From NCBI GenBank assembly GCA_039819485.1, contig JBCBRY010000026.1, positions 21,721-85,720 of the forward strand: a DNA stretch of 64,000 bases, written 5' to 3'. Shown here piece after piece: positions 43,362 to 52,281 of the stretch. The translations under genes were made by a program, and so were the position numbers. This DNA is from UBA6168 sp039819485. Lineage in GTDB: Bacteria; Bacteroidota; Bacteroidia; Chitinophagales; Saprospiraceae. Positions within the stretch are counted from its first letter, which is position 1. Each line of letters starts with the position of its first letter. Under the pieces are notes generated by a model that did no database searches, was not told the DNA's origin, and saw only the letters and a list, made by a program, of their open reading frames with translations.

Positions 43362-43904
43362 TTATTCATCCGCTTTTTCACTTCCCTCCAACAGCCAGCC
43401 CAGGTAGGCAATCTTCCATTCACCGTTGTGTTTTTCAAAGATGCGGGTTTCTCTGCTAAGGCCAGGCATATCCATCAGGTTGTCGCCAGTATCTTCTCCA
43501 TATTGATCGAACGTTAGCCAGGCCACATCCTTGTATATTCTGAGGTTGATGTTTTTGCGAATAACTTTGGCAGCAGTAGGATTAGGTTCCGGACTGGCTT
43601 CCATGTGCTTTTTCGTACGGCCTCCCCGCTCTTCCCATCCCTCCACTACCGTAACACCTCCATCTTCCCACCAGCCCATGGTTCTGATATAGTCTTCGTG
43701 TACCCAGTACGAAGCATATTTTTCATAATCCTTATTCCAGAAAGCAGCTGATTCACCTTCTACCACTTTCATGATGGCAGCTTTTTCTTTTTCAAAATCT
43801 ACTTCTGTTGAGTCTGCCGCGGTTAGAGTTTGGTCAACGACCTCTTTCGGTTCACATCCTAAGGTTATTAATACGGTGATCAGCAGGAGAAAATGCAGTT
43901 TGTT
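43362..43904 (-). CDS. NTF2-like (SnoaL/DUF4440-type) lipoprotein
   Basis: The product has 180 residues from the ATG at 43904, which opens a lipoprotein signal with Cys18 (VLITLGCEP); a longer frame would bury it. The domain has the NTF2-like order: helix (EKEKAAIMKVVEGESAAFWNKDYEKYASYWV), YIRTMGWWEDGG, then beta strands (VAWLTFDQYGED, IFEKHNGEWKIAYLGW). It is probably a periplasmic binding or enzymatic cone-fold protein; the ligand is unknown. Confidence 0.82.
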   Translation of the reverse strand, partial: NKLHFLLLITVLITLGCEPKEVVDQTLTAADSTEVDFEKEKAAIMKVVEGESAAFWNKDYEKYASYWVHEDYIRTMGWWEDGGVTVVEGWEERGGRTKKHMEASPEPNPTAAKVIRKNINLRIYKDVAWLTFDQYGEDTGDNLMDMPGLSRETRIFEKHNGEWKIAYLGWLLEGSEKADE

Positions 43905-44032
43905 CATATTCGGTTTGTTTGAGTAAAAAGTAAATTGAAATTCCATGCTGATACATACGATATGCTGATTGGGCAAATAAGCAAATCAGGACAATATCAA
44001 ACAACAACGATGGACTGGAATCAAGAATTCAT

Positions 44033-44665
44033 TCAAAGCTCAACGATTCCGTTTGGCGTTTCGATAACGGCCGTAATGGATGCTTCCTCGGCCACCCCCA
44101 TCTTCATGTCGATATTCAGGGAATGGACCGCCGTTTCAATCAGCCAGGGAGTCGGATGAGTACTCCGTAGTTCGATAAGCTTGCAGACTTTGGGCAATGC
44201 ATTGGTGGGGTGGTCGGCCCCTTTCCAGTCGATACAGAAGGGCAGCACTTCTACTTCCGGGTCTGGCAAAGTGACAGTGGCTTTCCAGATCAGTTTTTTA
44301 CCGTCCGGTTTTTTGCGGGCACCTCCTTTGAGATGACCGAGTCGCGGATCGACTGTTGCGAGGTAGGCGGAATCTCGGTCCAGCTTGTTTGACTTAACGG
44401 CCCAGCGAGTGATTTTCGGTTCAGAGATCAGATCGATGCCCATCCAGCGCTGGCCCGTAAAATTTTCGTTGGAAGGGTCGGCAGCAATAATTTCCAGGTA
44501 AGCATTCCTGCCAAGGTGGATGAGGGCATTGTGCGTGCCCTGGCTTTTGTGTTGTCCTCCCACGACGGGAGCTACGCCCAATTTTTTTTCAAGGTCTTCA
44601 ATTGCTTTTTCAAGATTGGGGACAGCGTAGACGAGGTGGTCCACATTGTCAAGCGTACGGATCAT
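44033..44665 (-). CDS. VOC/glyoxalase-like domain protein
   Basis: The product has 210 residues with the start chosen at 44665 (MIRTLDNVDHLVYAVPNL), where the beta-alpha-beta VOC module begins; a frame 15 codons longer lacks a conserved start. LEKAIEDLEKKLGVAPVVGG and GTHNALIHLGRNAYLEIIA fit a PF13468-type glyoxalase-like protein. The His in VDHLVY and Glu in YLEIIA are candidate metal ligands. The substrate is unknown. Confidence 0.82.
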   Translation of the reverse strand: MIRTLDNVDHLVYAVPNLEKAIEDLEKKLGVAPVVGGQHKSQGTHNALIHLGRNAYLEIIAADPSNENFTGQRWMGIDLISEPKITRWAVKSNKLDRDSAYLATVDPRLGHLKGGARKKPDGKKLIWKATVTLPDPEVEVLPFCIDWKGADHPTNALPKVCKLIELRSTHPTPWLIETAVHSLNIDMKMGVAEEASITAVIETPNGIVEL

Positions 44666-44722
44666 GATGTTTTCAAAAGTTGCCGAGTAAAGGACAAGAC
44701 CAAATTCCAAAAATTTGAGTTG

Positions 44723-44805
44723 AACCTTCCTCCCCTCGCCACCTCCAAAGGAGCAAAAACAGATTTGGATTTCCTCCTTTAGCGGGGATCAGGGGAAGGA
44801 AGGTT
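44723..44805. repeat. Inverted repeat of CCTCC/GGAGG type
   Basis: CCTTCCTCCCCTCGCCACC (44726-44744) pairs imperfectly with GGGATCAGGGGAAGGAAGG (44785-44803). It is a diverged relative of the perfect hairpin at 57257-57331. Confidence 0.5.
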
Positions 44806-44905
44806 TGTATATTTTAAAAAAAATGCATTGTCCTCTACTCAGAAAAGTTGGTTAAAAAGATGGATTAAAAGTATAGAATTTTTTTGACTGTTAATTGCTT
44901 GAAGG

Positions 44906-46363
44906 TTAAGAGTTTTGTTCTTGTGAAAATATTTTTCCGGTAAAAACAATGATGAAACAGACCAGCAATACCACGATAAATGGCTCAAACCCAAAGGCCC
45001 AATCAGTATCAATCCAGCCATAGAAAAAGCCAACAGTCATTATTTCGCCAATCACGACCGAAATGATCAAAAATGCCGGGTGGATTTTTTCCCACCACAA
45101 CAGTGCAAAAGCAGCGGGAAACAAGACCGACAGGCCGCTGAATGCCATTTTTCCCATGTCAAAAATAGTGTCGAAAGGCTGCCAGGCAATCGCCAACCCG
45201 ATGAACGCAAACACGGCCACACTGATTTTACCCACATTGACCTGCGCACGCAAATCATTTTCTTTTTTCGAAAAAACCATAAAAATATCACGGGTGAACA
45301 GTGTGCCCAATGCCAACAACTGTGAATCGAGCGTCGACATCAGTGCAGCCAGCGCGCCCGTCATTACCAGGGCCCCAAACCATTCGGGTGTGTGGGCCAC
45401 CAGCATTTTCGGCAGGATCTGATCCGCTGCCCTGGCCTCCAATCCTGGAAAACTCAGGTGCCCCATCACGCCAATGATCACCGGCAGCATAGAAACGAAA
45501 AGTGGTATAGTGGCATACAACAAAGCCGATTTTTTCAAATGGGAAATATCGCTGGCAACGTAAAACCGCATAAAGATCTGCGGAAACATAGGAATACAGA
45601 AAAACCAAAAAATCAGCCAACTGAACCACTTCCTGGGTGTATAAAATTCGCCGCCTCCCTCTCTGCTGAACAACGCTGGAAGTCGCTCAAATACCTGCTC
45701 GTTGGCTTGAGCTATGCCACCAAGGGCCCGACCGATCACAATGACCGCCAGTAACATCAATGCAAATGTGAGAATGCCCTGTTTCAGATCTGTGCGGGCC
45801 ACCGAAGTCATCCCGCCCAACATCACATAGCTGATCGTAAACAGAGTGATCGTAAAGGCTCCTCTAAAATAAGGTATATCGCCATCTGACAGATTTTCCA
45901 GCAGGTACCCCGCCCCCACGATTTGCAGTGCAAGGTAGGGGAACGTAAAAAGGATCATCACTGCTGAAAACAAAAGAGCCAACGTGCGGCTGCCGCTTTT
46001 TCCAAATACCAGTTCAGATGGGGTAATGTAACCATGCTCCTTGCCCAACTTCCATACTTTCATCCCGATCACATAAAAGGAGAGACAGGCAAAGGCTGTC
46101 CCGAACGCCATCATAAAGTAAAATGGATACCCTTTGCGATACCCCTCACCGGCATAGCCCAAAAAATAATAAGCGCTGAAATTCGTCGCCAGGATCGTAA
46201 AAAACAAAGTCAGGGTTCGCAGGTTCCGGTTGGCCAGGAAATACCCCTCGGGCGTGTCACTCATTTTTATTGCCCCAATGAGGCTCCCTAAAAAAGTAAT
46301 GGCGATGTAGGCGATGAGTATGAAATAAACCACGGCAGGCAGTGGACGGTAGACGCTGGACAA
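44906..46363 (-). CDS. Sodium:solute symporter family transporter
   Basis: This 485-residue SSS-family protein has about 13 helices: MSDTPEGYFLANRNLRTL, FFTILATNFSAYYFLGYAGEGY, YVMLGGMTSVARTDLKQG, FPQIFMRFYVASD and STLDSQLLALGTLFTRDI. It follows the DUF3311-like small protein directly, a common pair. The start is uncertain. The TTG at 46363 lies in a CGTCTACCGTCC repeat-word stretch, and a GTG ten codons later (46333) precedes the first helix more closely. The substrate is unknown. It is not closely similar to the acetate-type symporter at 4210. Confidence 0.88.
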   Translation of the reverse strand: MSSVYRPLPAVVYFILIAYIAITFLGSLIGAIKMSDTPEGYFLANRNLRTLTLFFTILATNFSAYYFLGYAGEGYRKGYPFYFMMAFGTAFACLSFYVIGMKVWKLGKEHGYITPSELVFGKSGSRTLALLFSAVMILFTFPYLALQIVGAGYLLENLSDGDIPYFRGAFTITLFTISYVMLGGMTSVARTDLKQGILTFALMLLAVIVIGRALGGIAQANEQVFERLPALFSREGGGEFYTPRKWFSWLIFWFFCIPMFPQIFMRFYVASDISHLKKSALLYATIPLFVSMLPVIIGVMGHLSFPGLEARAADQILPKMLVAHTPEWFGALVMTGALAALMSTLDSQLLALGTLFTRDIFMVFSKKENDLRAQVNVGKISVAVFAFIGLAIAWQPFDTIFDMGKMAFSGLSVLFPAAFALLWWEKIHPAFLIISVVIGEIMTVGFFYGWIDTDWAFGFEPFIVVLLVCFIIVFTGKIFSQEQNS

Positions 46364-46375
46364 CTGGCCAACGAT

Positions 46376-46576
46376 TTACTTCCAGTATTTTTTGGTGAAA
46401 AAATAAAAGATAAAAATGAACACAACATGTACTCCAACGAACCACAACAACCAATTCGGCAAGCCTAAAAAGGCAGGTGCGGCCTCCCATTTCACAAAAA
46501 GATAATCCTGCGTCAATAGTAAGATCAAAACAAATAGAAGACCCCAGAAATAAGGTTGCCGCAACAGGTTTTTCAT
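46376..46576 (-). CDS. DUF3311-like small membrane protein
   Basis: This 66-residue protein has two helices (YFWGLLFVLILLLTQDYLF and WLLWFVGVHVVFIFIFYFF). The second is followed by TKKYWK. It matches the small partner usually encoded just before an SSS transporter, which starts here 12-42 bp downstream. It is probably an accessory subunit. Confidence 0.8.
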   Translation of the reverse strand: MKNLLRQPYFWGLLFVLILLLTQDYLFVKWEAAPAFLGLPNWLLWFVGVHVVFIFIFYFFTKKYWK

Positions 46577-46651
46577 TTTAGCATACAGCTTTTTTGAATT
46601 AAAGTCCTAAAGATAAAAGTGAAAATGGTTAATCAAAGTCCCCAACTCGTT

Positions 46652-46659
46652 TACCTTTG
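46652..46659 (+). promoter_or_regulatory. -7 box for coaX
   Basis: TACCTTTG matches TAnnTTTG exactly, about 150 bp before coaX. The transcript leader would then contain the CAGAAAC-word repeat. No clear -33 element. Confidence 0.4.
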
Positions 46660-46738
46660 CGCTCTTTTTTGAAAAATGAACATTTTTGGTCCTTGGTCAA
46701 GTGTTGACAGATAGAGCAGAAGAGTGAAAGAGAAATAA

Positions 46739-46800
46739 ATCCAGAAACCAAAAACCAGAAACCAGAAACCAGAAACCAAAAACCAGAAACCAAAAACCCA
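46739..46800. repeat. Direct CAGAAAC/CAAAAAC word array before coaX
   Basis: About eight tandem 7-nt words (AAACCAG or AAACCAA) run up to 8 bp before the coaX start. Unlike the other gaps this is one-armed, so no hairpin is formed. It would sit in the 5' leader, next to the ribosome-binding region. Confidence 0.6.
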
Positions 46801-46808
46801 TCTTTGAG

Positions 46809-47594
46809 ATGAATCTTATAATAGATATCGGCAATACCCGGACAAAGGCTGCCCTGTTCAGGGAACAAGGGTTATTGATCAAGGAATATTGGGAAACGCC
46901 GACAATTGCGGCCTTGGAAAAATTGATATACAACCAAACCGTGGAAAATGTCATCCTTTCAAGCACAGCAAACGTACCGATAGCGTTTGAAAAATGGTTA
47001 AAAGAAAAATTCAGTTACATACGCCTTGAAACAAATACGCCCTTACCAATTACCATTGAATATAAAACCCCCGAAACACTTGGAAAAGACCGCATAGCGG
47101 CAGCGGTAGGTGCCGATTGCCTTTTTCCGAATGAGCATGCCCTGATCATTGACGCTGGCACTTGTATCACCTTGGATGTGATCACGGCCGAGGGGGCCTA
47201 CCTGGGCGGAAATATTTCACCGGGCGTTACGATGCGGTTGCAGGCCATGCACCATTTCACCGAAAAGCTGCCGCTGTTGGAGAGGAGCCGGGAATCAGGG
47301 GGCAGCAGTCAGGGGACAAGGAAAACAGGAATCGACTTACTTGGTGACTCCACCGAAAGCGCCATGCTCAATGGAGCAGAACTGGGAGCATTGTTGGAAA
47401 TCACTTCATTTATGGAGAAATGCAGGCGACGTTTTAGGCCGTTGCGTGTAATTTTTACAGGAGGAGACGCCGATTTTTTTGTCAACAAAATCAAAACCAA
47501 GATATTTGCAAATCCAAATTTAGTCCTGATCGGATTAAACAAAATTTTACAATATAATGTCAGACAACTTCGACAAGGAAAAAGCAAAAAGTAA
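46809..47594 (+). CDS. coaX: Type III pantothenate kinase
   Basis: This 261-residue ASKHA-fold enzyme phosphorylates pantothenate in coenzyme A synthesis. Key motifs are IIDIGNTRTKAAL (residues 3-15), the LGKDRIAAAVGA block and IIDAGTCITLDVI (about 113-125). They continue with YLGGNISPGVTMR and GGDADFF near the C-terminus. A stretch at about residues 161-172 (ESGGSSQGTRKT) is encoded by TCAGGGG-like repeat words and is not part of the usual core. The stop codon overlaps the next gene by 38 bp, so the two are coupled. Confidence 0.94.
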   Translation: MNLIIDIGNTRTKAALFREQGLLIKEYWETPTIAALEKLIYNQTVENVILSSTANVPIAFEKWLKEKFSYIRLETNTPLPITIEYKTPETLGKDRIAAAVGADCLFPNEHALIIDAGTCITLDVITAEGAYLGGNISPGVTMRLQAMHHFTEKLPLLERSRESGGSSQGTRKTGIDLLGDSTESAMLNGAELGALLEITSFMEKCRRRFRPLRVIFTGGDADFFVNKIKTKIFANPNLVLIGLNKILQYNVRQLRQGKSKK

Positions 47595-48921
47595 AAAGAA
47601 CTACCCTTTCGTCTTTTTACTTTTTATTGTCTACTTTTTCCTTCCTTTCACCCTATTTGCCCAACCAAAGGACAATGCCCCTTACTCCAGGCTGGGGCTG
47701 GGTGAACCCGTTAACCATACTTTATCTTCTGCTGCGTTTGGAGGATTATCGGCCGCTTATGTTGACCCATTGCACGTCAACCTCCTGAACCCGGCTACCT
47801 ACGGCTGGCTCAGTTCAGCCACCTTTGAGGCAGGTGCCTATGTGGAGCGTTCCAACCTGGAATTCAATGATCAGCAAACCGATGTCCTAAGCGGCAACTT
47901 AAGCCATCTCGTTTTGGCCTTTCCCATGCGAAATGCGCTGAACGATGTCCTGGAAAACAAAAAACGGAAATTGTTCTGGGGGATGAGCTTTGCCTTGTTA
48001 CCTAATACCAATATTGGCTACGATATCCAAACGGACGAGATGAGTGAAGTCTCCGATTCCATTTTAAATGTTTTTCAAGGTACCGGCGGAACCAACAAAC
48101 TGGTGTGGGGCAACGGGATCCGCTACAAAAACTTCTCCGCAGGCATCAATATCAGCTACCTTTTTGGCCAGCTGGAAAGAGTGCGGGAAGTACAGATTCA
48201 AGACCTCGACAATGCCTACACGAACCGCTTCGAAGACGATATTTCCGTTCGAAGCGTACAATTTACCCTGGGCTTTCAGTACAAATGGGAATTGGATAAA
48301 AAACGACTGACCGAAAAAAACCCTTTCAGTACCAAAAGCATTATTTTTGGTCTCTATGGAAGCCCGGACTCTGATCTGGCCACTCGCAGGACGGCACTGC
48401 GGATTGGTATCAACAGTCAGCTGCTGCCAGTTCAAAGGGATACCGCATTTAGTGACACCGATATCAAGGAAGACGGCAAACTGCCCTCGGAATGGACCTT
48501 TGGGGTCATGTACCAAGAACTGGCCAAATGGCGGATCGGGCTGGAATTTGGCATTGCCAATTGGGGAAAATATGAAAGCGAAGCCAAACCAGAACAGCTC
48601 TTCGACAGCAACCGTTTCGCAGCTGGCGTGGAGTACTCCCCGGATGCAAACTCCTACAACAATTACCTGAAACGCATCCGGTACCGCGTCGGGTTTTACT
48701 ACAAAGAAGACCCCAGGTTAGAGGATTTAAGAAATTATGCATTAACTTTTGGCTTCGGTTTACCCGTAATTTTGCCCAGAGGACAAACCTCTTTTGTAAA
48801 TTTGGCCTTCGAACTCGGACGATTCAGTACGGACGACCAGATCAACGAAGATTTTATGAAAATGTCGCTGGGCTTTACTCTTAACGACGGAACCTGGTTT
48901 TATAAACGTAAATTTAGATAA
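47557..48921 (+). CDS. Outer-membrane protein, beta-barrel type
   Basis: This 454-residue protein has a basic N-terminus and signal peptide (YPFVFLLFIVYFFLPFTLFAQ). Bacteroidetes outer-membrane protein features include DNAPYSRLGLGEP just after the signal, LNPATYGWLSSATFEAGAY, alternating strands such as YKNFSAGINISYLFG, and the final strand MSLGFTLNDGTWFYKRKFR. A barrel protein of this type next to coaX is a recurrent arrangement. Its function is unknown. The start overlaps coaX by 38 bp. The signal region contains an AAAAAGTAAAAAG/CTTTTTACTTTTT inverted pair (47581-47632). Confidence 0.8.
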   Translation: MSDNFDKEKAKSKKNYPFVFLLFIVYFFLPFTLFAQPKDNAPYSRLGLGEPVNHTLSSAAFGGLSAAYVDPLHVNLLNPATYGWLSSATFEAGAYVERSNLEFNDQQTDVLSGNLSHLVLAFPMRNALNDVLENKKRKLFWGMSFALLPNTNIGYDIQTDEMSEVSDSILNVFQGTGGTNKLVWGNGIRYKNFSAGINISYLFGQLERVREVQIQDLDNAYTNRFEDDISVRSVQFTLGFQYKWELDKKRLTEKNPFSTKSIIFGLYGSPDSDLATRRTALRIGINSQLLPVQRDTAFSDTDIKEDGKLPSEWTFGVMYQELAKWRIGLEFGIANWGKYESEAKPEQLFDSNRFAAGVEYSPDANSYNNYLKRIRYRVGFYYKEDPRLEDLRNYALTFGFGLPVILPRGQTSFVNLAFELGRFSTDDQINEDFMKMSLGFTLNDGTWFYKRKFR

Positions 48922-48994
48922 GACGGCGAACGGCAGACGGCAGACGACAGACGGTATTTGCATCCGTCCACCGTCCGCCTTCCACCGTCAACCG
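48922..48994. repeat. Inverted arms of (GACGGCA) words
   Basis: GACGGCGAACGGCAGACGG-type words (48922-48954) face CCGTCCACCGTCCGCC-type words (48964-48994) across a ~9-nt loop. The hairpin is strong and GC-rich, starting at the outer-membrane gene stop and ending 25 bp before the next start. Confidence 0.6.
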
Positions 48995-49019
48995 ACAATA
49001 ACAAAACACATTTTGAATT

Positions 49020-50411
49020 ATGAAAAAGCTTTTGAAATTGACCTTGATCGCTTCTTTTGCCCTCACCCTGGCAATCCCTGCTTTCAGTCAATGTGATACG
49101 TGGCTGGACAAACCCAATAAAGATGCACTCGAAGAGGCCCACGTGTTGTATCGTGACTTCCTAAAGCAAAAAGACTATGAAAATGCTTTCAAACACTGGC
49201 AAATAGCCTACGAAGGATCGCCCGCCGCCGACGGCCAGCGCTCTTCCCACTACGTTGACGGCCGTACCATCTACCTCGAAATGTTCAAATCTGAAACGGA
49301 CGAGGCCAAGAAAAAAGAATACTACGACATGATCATCAAGCTCTTCGATGAACATGCAGAGTGCTACCCAAAAGAAAAAGCCCTCAACCTCGGACTCAAA
49401 GTCTATGAAATGTTTTACAACCTCCGGGCTCCGTATGCCGACAATCTCAAGGCTTGTGAAGCAGCCGTTGAAGCTGGAGGTGACAATACCAGCTACGCAG
49501 TTTTTGTTCCCTATGCCTCCATTGCCGTTTACAACTATCAAAACAAAGCAATGGAAGCCAAACAGGCCCGGGACATCTTCCTCCAAATGAATGAAATTGC
49601 TGACAAGAAAATTGCCGAAGGGGGTGATTTGGCAGCCTATTACGAGCAAGCCAAAGGCGCCATGAACGGTGTTTATGCTGACATTGAAAACGAAATCTTC
49701 GACTGTGAGTACTTCAAGAAAAAATTGGAGCCGGACTACCGCAAGGATACCAAAGACATTGAAATGCTCAAGTACATCTACAATAAATTGACCAATCAGG
49801 GTTGTGATGAATCAGATCCGTTCGTAGCGGAAATCAAAACCAACTACGAAACAACCGTGGCAGCGATCAACGCAGAGAAACTGGCTGGTTACTACGCCGA
49901 AAACCCTGGTGAGCACGGTGTTGCGCTTTTCAAAGAAGAAAAATATGATGAAGCACTTGCCAAATTCAAAGAAGGCATTTCTCAGGAAGAGGCCAAAGGC
50001 GAGGAAGCCGACTCTGAAAAACTGGCCAACTACTATTTCTATATGGCTTCCGTGGAGTTCCGCCAGATGGGTAAATACGGAGAAGCCCGCACCCATGCCC
50101 GCAAAGCTGCTTCTTATAAAAGTGGCTGGGGACGCCCATATATGTTGATCGGCGACATGTACGCTAAAGCCAGCCGCTCCTGTGGTGCCGATGCATTCGA
50201 TGCGCAACTCGCCATACTGGCAGCCATTGACAAGTACTCGTACGCCAAATCAATCGATGGGGACGTAGCTGCTGAAGCCAACAAAAAAATCGGCGGATAT
50301 GCTGCTCACAAACCAACCCAGGAAGACGCTTTCATGCGTAAAGTGAAAGCTGGTGACAAAGTTTCCGTTCCTTGCTGGATCGGTGAAACTGTGACCGTGC
50401 GGTTGCAGTAA
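49020..50411 (+). CDS. Exported TPR-like protein, paralogue 1
   Basis: This 463-residue protein has a signal peptide (IASFALTLAIPAFSQ). The helical repeat body opens with VLYRDFLKQKDYENAFKHWQIAYEGSPAADGQRSSHYVDGR. It ends with KYGEARTHARKAASYKSGWGRPYMLIGDMYA and VPCWIGETVTVRLQ. The same arrangement occurs in the next gene (50840), so the two are tandem paralogues. It is probably a periplasmic or outer-membrane-associated scaffold. Strong terminator follows. Confidence 0.85.
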   Translation: MKKLLKLTLIASFALTLAIPAFSQCDTWLDKPNKDALEEAHVLYRDFLKQKDYENAFKHWQIAYEGSPAADGQRSSHYVDGRTIYLEMFKSETDEAKKKEYYDMIIKLFDEHAECYPKEKALNLGLKVYEMFYNLRAPYADNLKACEAAVEAGGDNTSYAVFVPYASIAVYNYQNKAMEAKQARDIFLQMNEIADKKIAEGGDLAAYYEQAKGAMNGVYADIENEIFDCEYFKKKLEPDYRKDTKDIEMLKYIYNKLTNQGCDESDPFVAEIKTNYETTVAAINAEKLAGYYAENPGEHGVALFKEEKYDEALAKFKEGISQEEAKGEEADSEKLANYYFYMASVEFRQMGKYGEARTHARKAASYKSGWGRPYMLIGDMYAKASRSCGADAFDAQLAILAAIDKYSYAKSIDGDVAAEANKKIGGYAAHKPTQEDAFMRKVKAGDKVSVPCWIGETVTVRLQ

Positions 50412-50430
50412 TCCTACGGCCTGGCTAAAA

Positions 50431-50468
50431 AGCCCCGTTCCGATTGGTCGGAACGGGGCTTTTTTGTT
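50431..50468 (+). terminator. Strong intrinsic terminator
   Basis: AGCCCCGTTCCGA-TTGG-TCGGAACGGGGCT is followed by TTTTTGTTTTTTT: a perfect 13-bp stem with a T-tract, 20 bp after the stop. Confidence 0.9.
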
Positions 50469-50839
50469 TTTTTGTACCCTTGTTCGCCTTTTTTAGTCAA
50501 AATGTGCATCTGTTTAATAAGCCGTTATCGGTTAGCTGTATTGATTCACAATCTTGCACCAGGGCTTAGTTTAGCGGTAACATCGTTTTAGACCGGTGTT
50601 AATGCTCGGACTGACCACAAGTGGATAAATTACTACAGTCAATCGCTACCGGCTAACTGTACTGATTAATAAACATGGGGACATCCCTGTATGTATGGCA
50701 GTCGCCCGAGTCGCTGCCCCCTCGGACCCCAGACTGCGCCGAGCGGCCGATAGGCCGACTGCGGCGCCATCTCAGTGAACATTTGACCCTAAGTTGATAA
50801 ATCAGCACAGCTAACAGCTAAATACAAATTATTCAAGCT
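50469..50839. other. Intergenic region with two dispersed repeats
   Basis: This ~370-bp spacer holds a degenerate copy of the CGCTAACACCG hairpin (about 50578-50609) and the second copy of the 75-bp dispersed repeat (50655-50720). Variants of GGTTAGCTGTATTGATT recur three times (about 50532, 50651, 50805). No gene is seen. Confidence 0.5.
50655..50720. repeat. Dispersed repeat, copy 2
   Basis: ACTGATTAATAAACATGGGG, then TGTATGGCAGTCGCCCGAG, closely matches 12545-12620. This copy lacks two bases in the CCTGTATG stretch. Confidence 0.55.
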
Positions 50840-52237
50840 ATGACCTATCGTATCTTTTTTCTTCTGTTTGCGACAATTTTCATTACTTGTACGCCCAAGA
50901 CACCCGAAGTGATCACCGAAACAAAACCTTCGGACAATCAACCTGAACAACCAGCCAACCCATGTGCAACTTTTGAGGATGCCCCAAACCCTGACATGGC
51001 ACTGGAAAACTTTGTACTCTATCGGGATTTCAAAAAATCAGAAGAATACGATGTTGCATTCGACTACTGGAAAAAAGCATTCAAGGATGCTCCCGCCGCC
51101 GACGGCAAACGGGCCACGGTTTTTACCGATGGTGTTTTTTTCTATGAAACGTTCATGCAGAAGGACACGACCAAGAAAGCCGAATACCTTGAAAAGATTT
51201 TTGAGCTGTACGACAAAATGGAAAAATGCTACCCTGAAGGTGGCTACGCACAGGGACTGAAAGCGTTTGATTATTTTTTCAAATATCCCTATCTCGCCTC
51301 CAAAAAAGAGCAATATGACCTGTTCAAAAAATCCATCGAACTGGATGATGGAAAGCCCCGTTTTTTTGTACTCAACCCATTCACCTCTCTTTTGGTCGAT
51401 CTGACCCTGGATGGTGAAATCCCCTTAGATGAAGCCAAAAAATATCAACAGACCATTATCAAGACCATTCAAGAAGGCTTGGCTGACTGCGAGGAAAACA
51501 AGGATTGTGAGAATTGGAAAATCATCAATGAATACGCCCCTGCTCGCCTTGAAGCACTCGAATCCATTAAAGGCTTTTACGAATGTCAGTATTACATCGA
51601 TAAATATTATCCCGATTTTGAGGCCAACCCCAATGATTGTGAAACAATCAATACGGTTTATAGCCGCCTGAGGTTTGGTGATTGCGGCAAAGACCTTCCA
51701 GAACTACAGGCCATCAATCAGGCTTACCTCACCAATTGTAAGGAGACCGGCCCTTCCTGTAATGATATGCTGCGGGAGGGTGACTATACCGAAGCTATCA
51801 ACTGCCTGGAAACTGCCATTGAGACAATGGCCAAGGATGAAGACAAAGCCACTTTTAACCTTTTCATCGCCAAAATCTATTTTGCGCACCTGAAGAATTT
51901 CTCCAAAGCGCGCCAGTATGCCAGAAAGGCTGCCAACCTGCGTTCGGGCTGGGGAGAGCCTTACCTCCTCATCGGTACGCTGTACGCTTCCAGTGGACCA
52001 CTTTGTGGCCCCGGCCGGGGATGGGACAGCCAGCGTGTAGTATGGGCAGCCATCGACAAATGGCAAGTTGCCAAATCTGACCCTGCCACCAGGGCAGAAG
52101 CCCAAAAACTGATCAATCAGTACGCCCAATACATGCCTGAGCTGGGTGAAATTTTCCAAAGGGGTTTGGCGGAAGGACAGTCTTACAAGGTGCCGTGCTG
52201 GATCCAGGAAACAACGACGATCCGGGCGAAGAAGTAA
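50840..52237 (+). CDS. TPR-like lipoprotein, paralogue 2
   Basis: This 465-residue protein has a likely lipobox at Cys17 (ATIFITCTPK). It is a diverged paralogue of the gene at 49020: VLYRDFKKSEEYDVAFDYWKKAFKDAPAADGKR and the C-terminal YARKAANLRSGWGEPYLLIGTLYA and VPCWIQETTTIR match in order. The segment DYTEAINCLETAIETM is TPR-like. The two appear to be a tandem duplication followed by a change of export signal. It ends before a hairpin shared with the convergent gene. Confidence 0.82.
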   Translation: MTYRIFFLLFATIFITCTPKTPEVITETKPSDNQPEQPANPCATFEDAPNPDMALENFVLYRDFKKSEEYDVAFDYWKKAFKDAPAADGKRATVFTDGVFFYETFMQKDTTKKAEYLEKIFELYDKMEKCYPEGGYAQGLKAFDYFFKYPYLASKKEQYDLFKKSIELDDGKPRFFVLNPFTSLLVDLTLDGEIPLDEAKKYQQTIIKTIQEGLADCEENKDCENWKIINEYAPARLEALESIKGFYECQYYIDKYYPDFEANPNDCETINTVYSRLRFGDCGKDLPELQAINQAYLTNCKETGPSCNDMLREGDYTEAINCLETAIETMAKDEDKATFNLFIAKIYFAHLKNFSKARQYARKAANLRSGWGEPYLLIGTLYASSGPLCGPGRGWDSQRVVWAAIDKWQVAKSDPATRAEAQKLINQYAQYMPELGEIFQRGLAEGQSYKVPCWIQETTTIRAKK

Positions 52238-52247
52238 TGGGGCTGAT

Positions 52248-52281
52248 GATTGATGATTGGCCGTTTAATCAATCATCAATC
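52248..52281. terminator. Hairpin between convergent genes
   Basis: GATTGATGATTG and its exact complement CAATCATCAATC flank a 10-nt loop. The right arm overlaps the stop codon of the minus-strand gene. Confidence 0.55.

Noticed and set aside
43109..43459. A 116-codon plus-strand frame near the NTF2-like gene
   Set aside because: Its 3' part is antisense to the real gene and its 5' part lies in a repeat-bearing spacer; no motif.
46697..46966. A minus-strand frame encoding repeated GFWFLVSGFWFLV
   Set aside because: It is a by-product of the CAGAAAC-word array upstream of coaX, not a real membrane protein.
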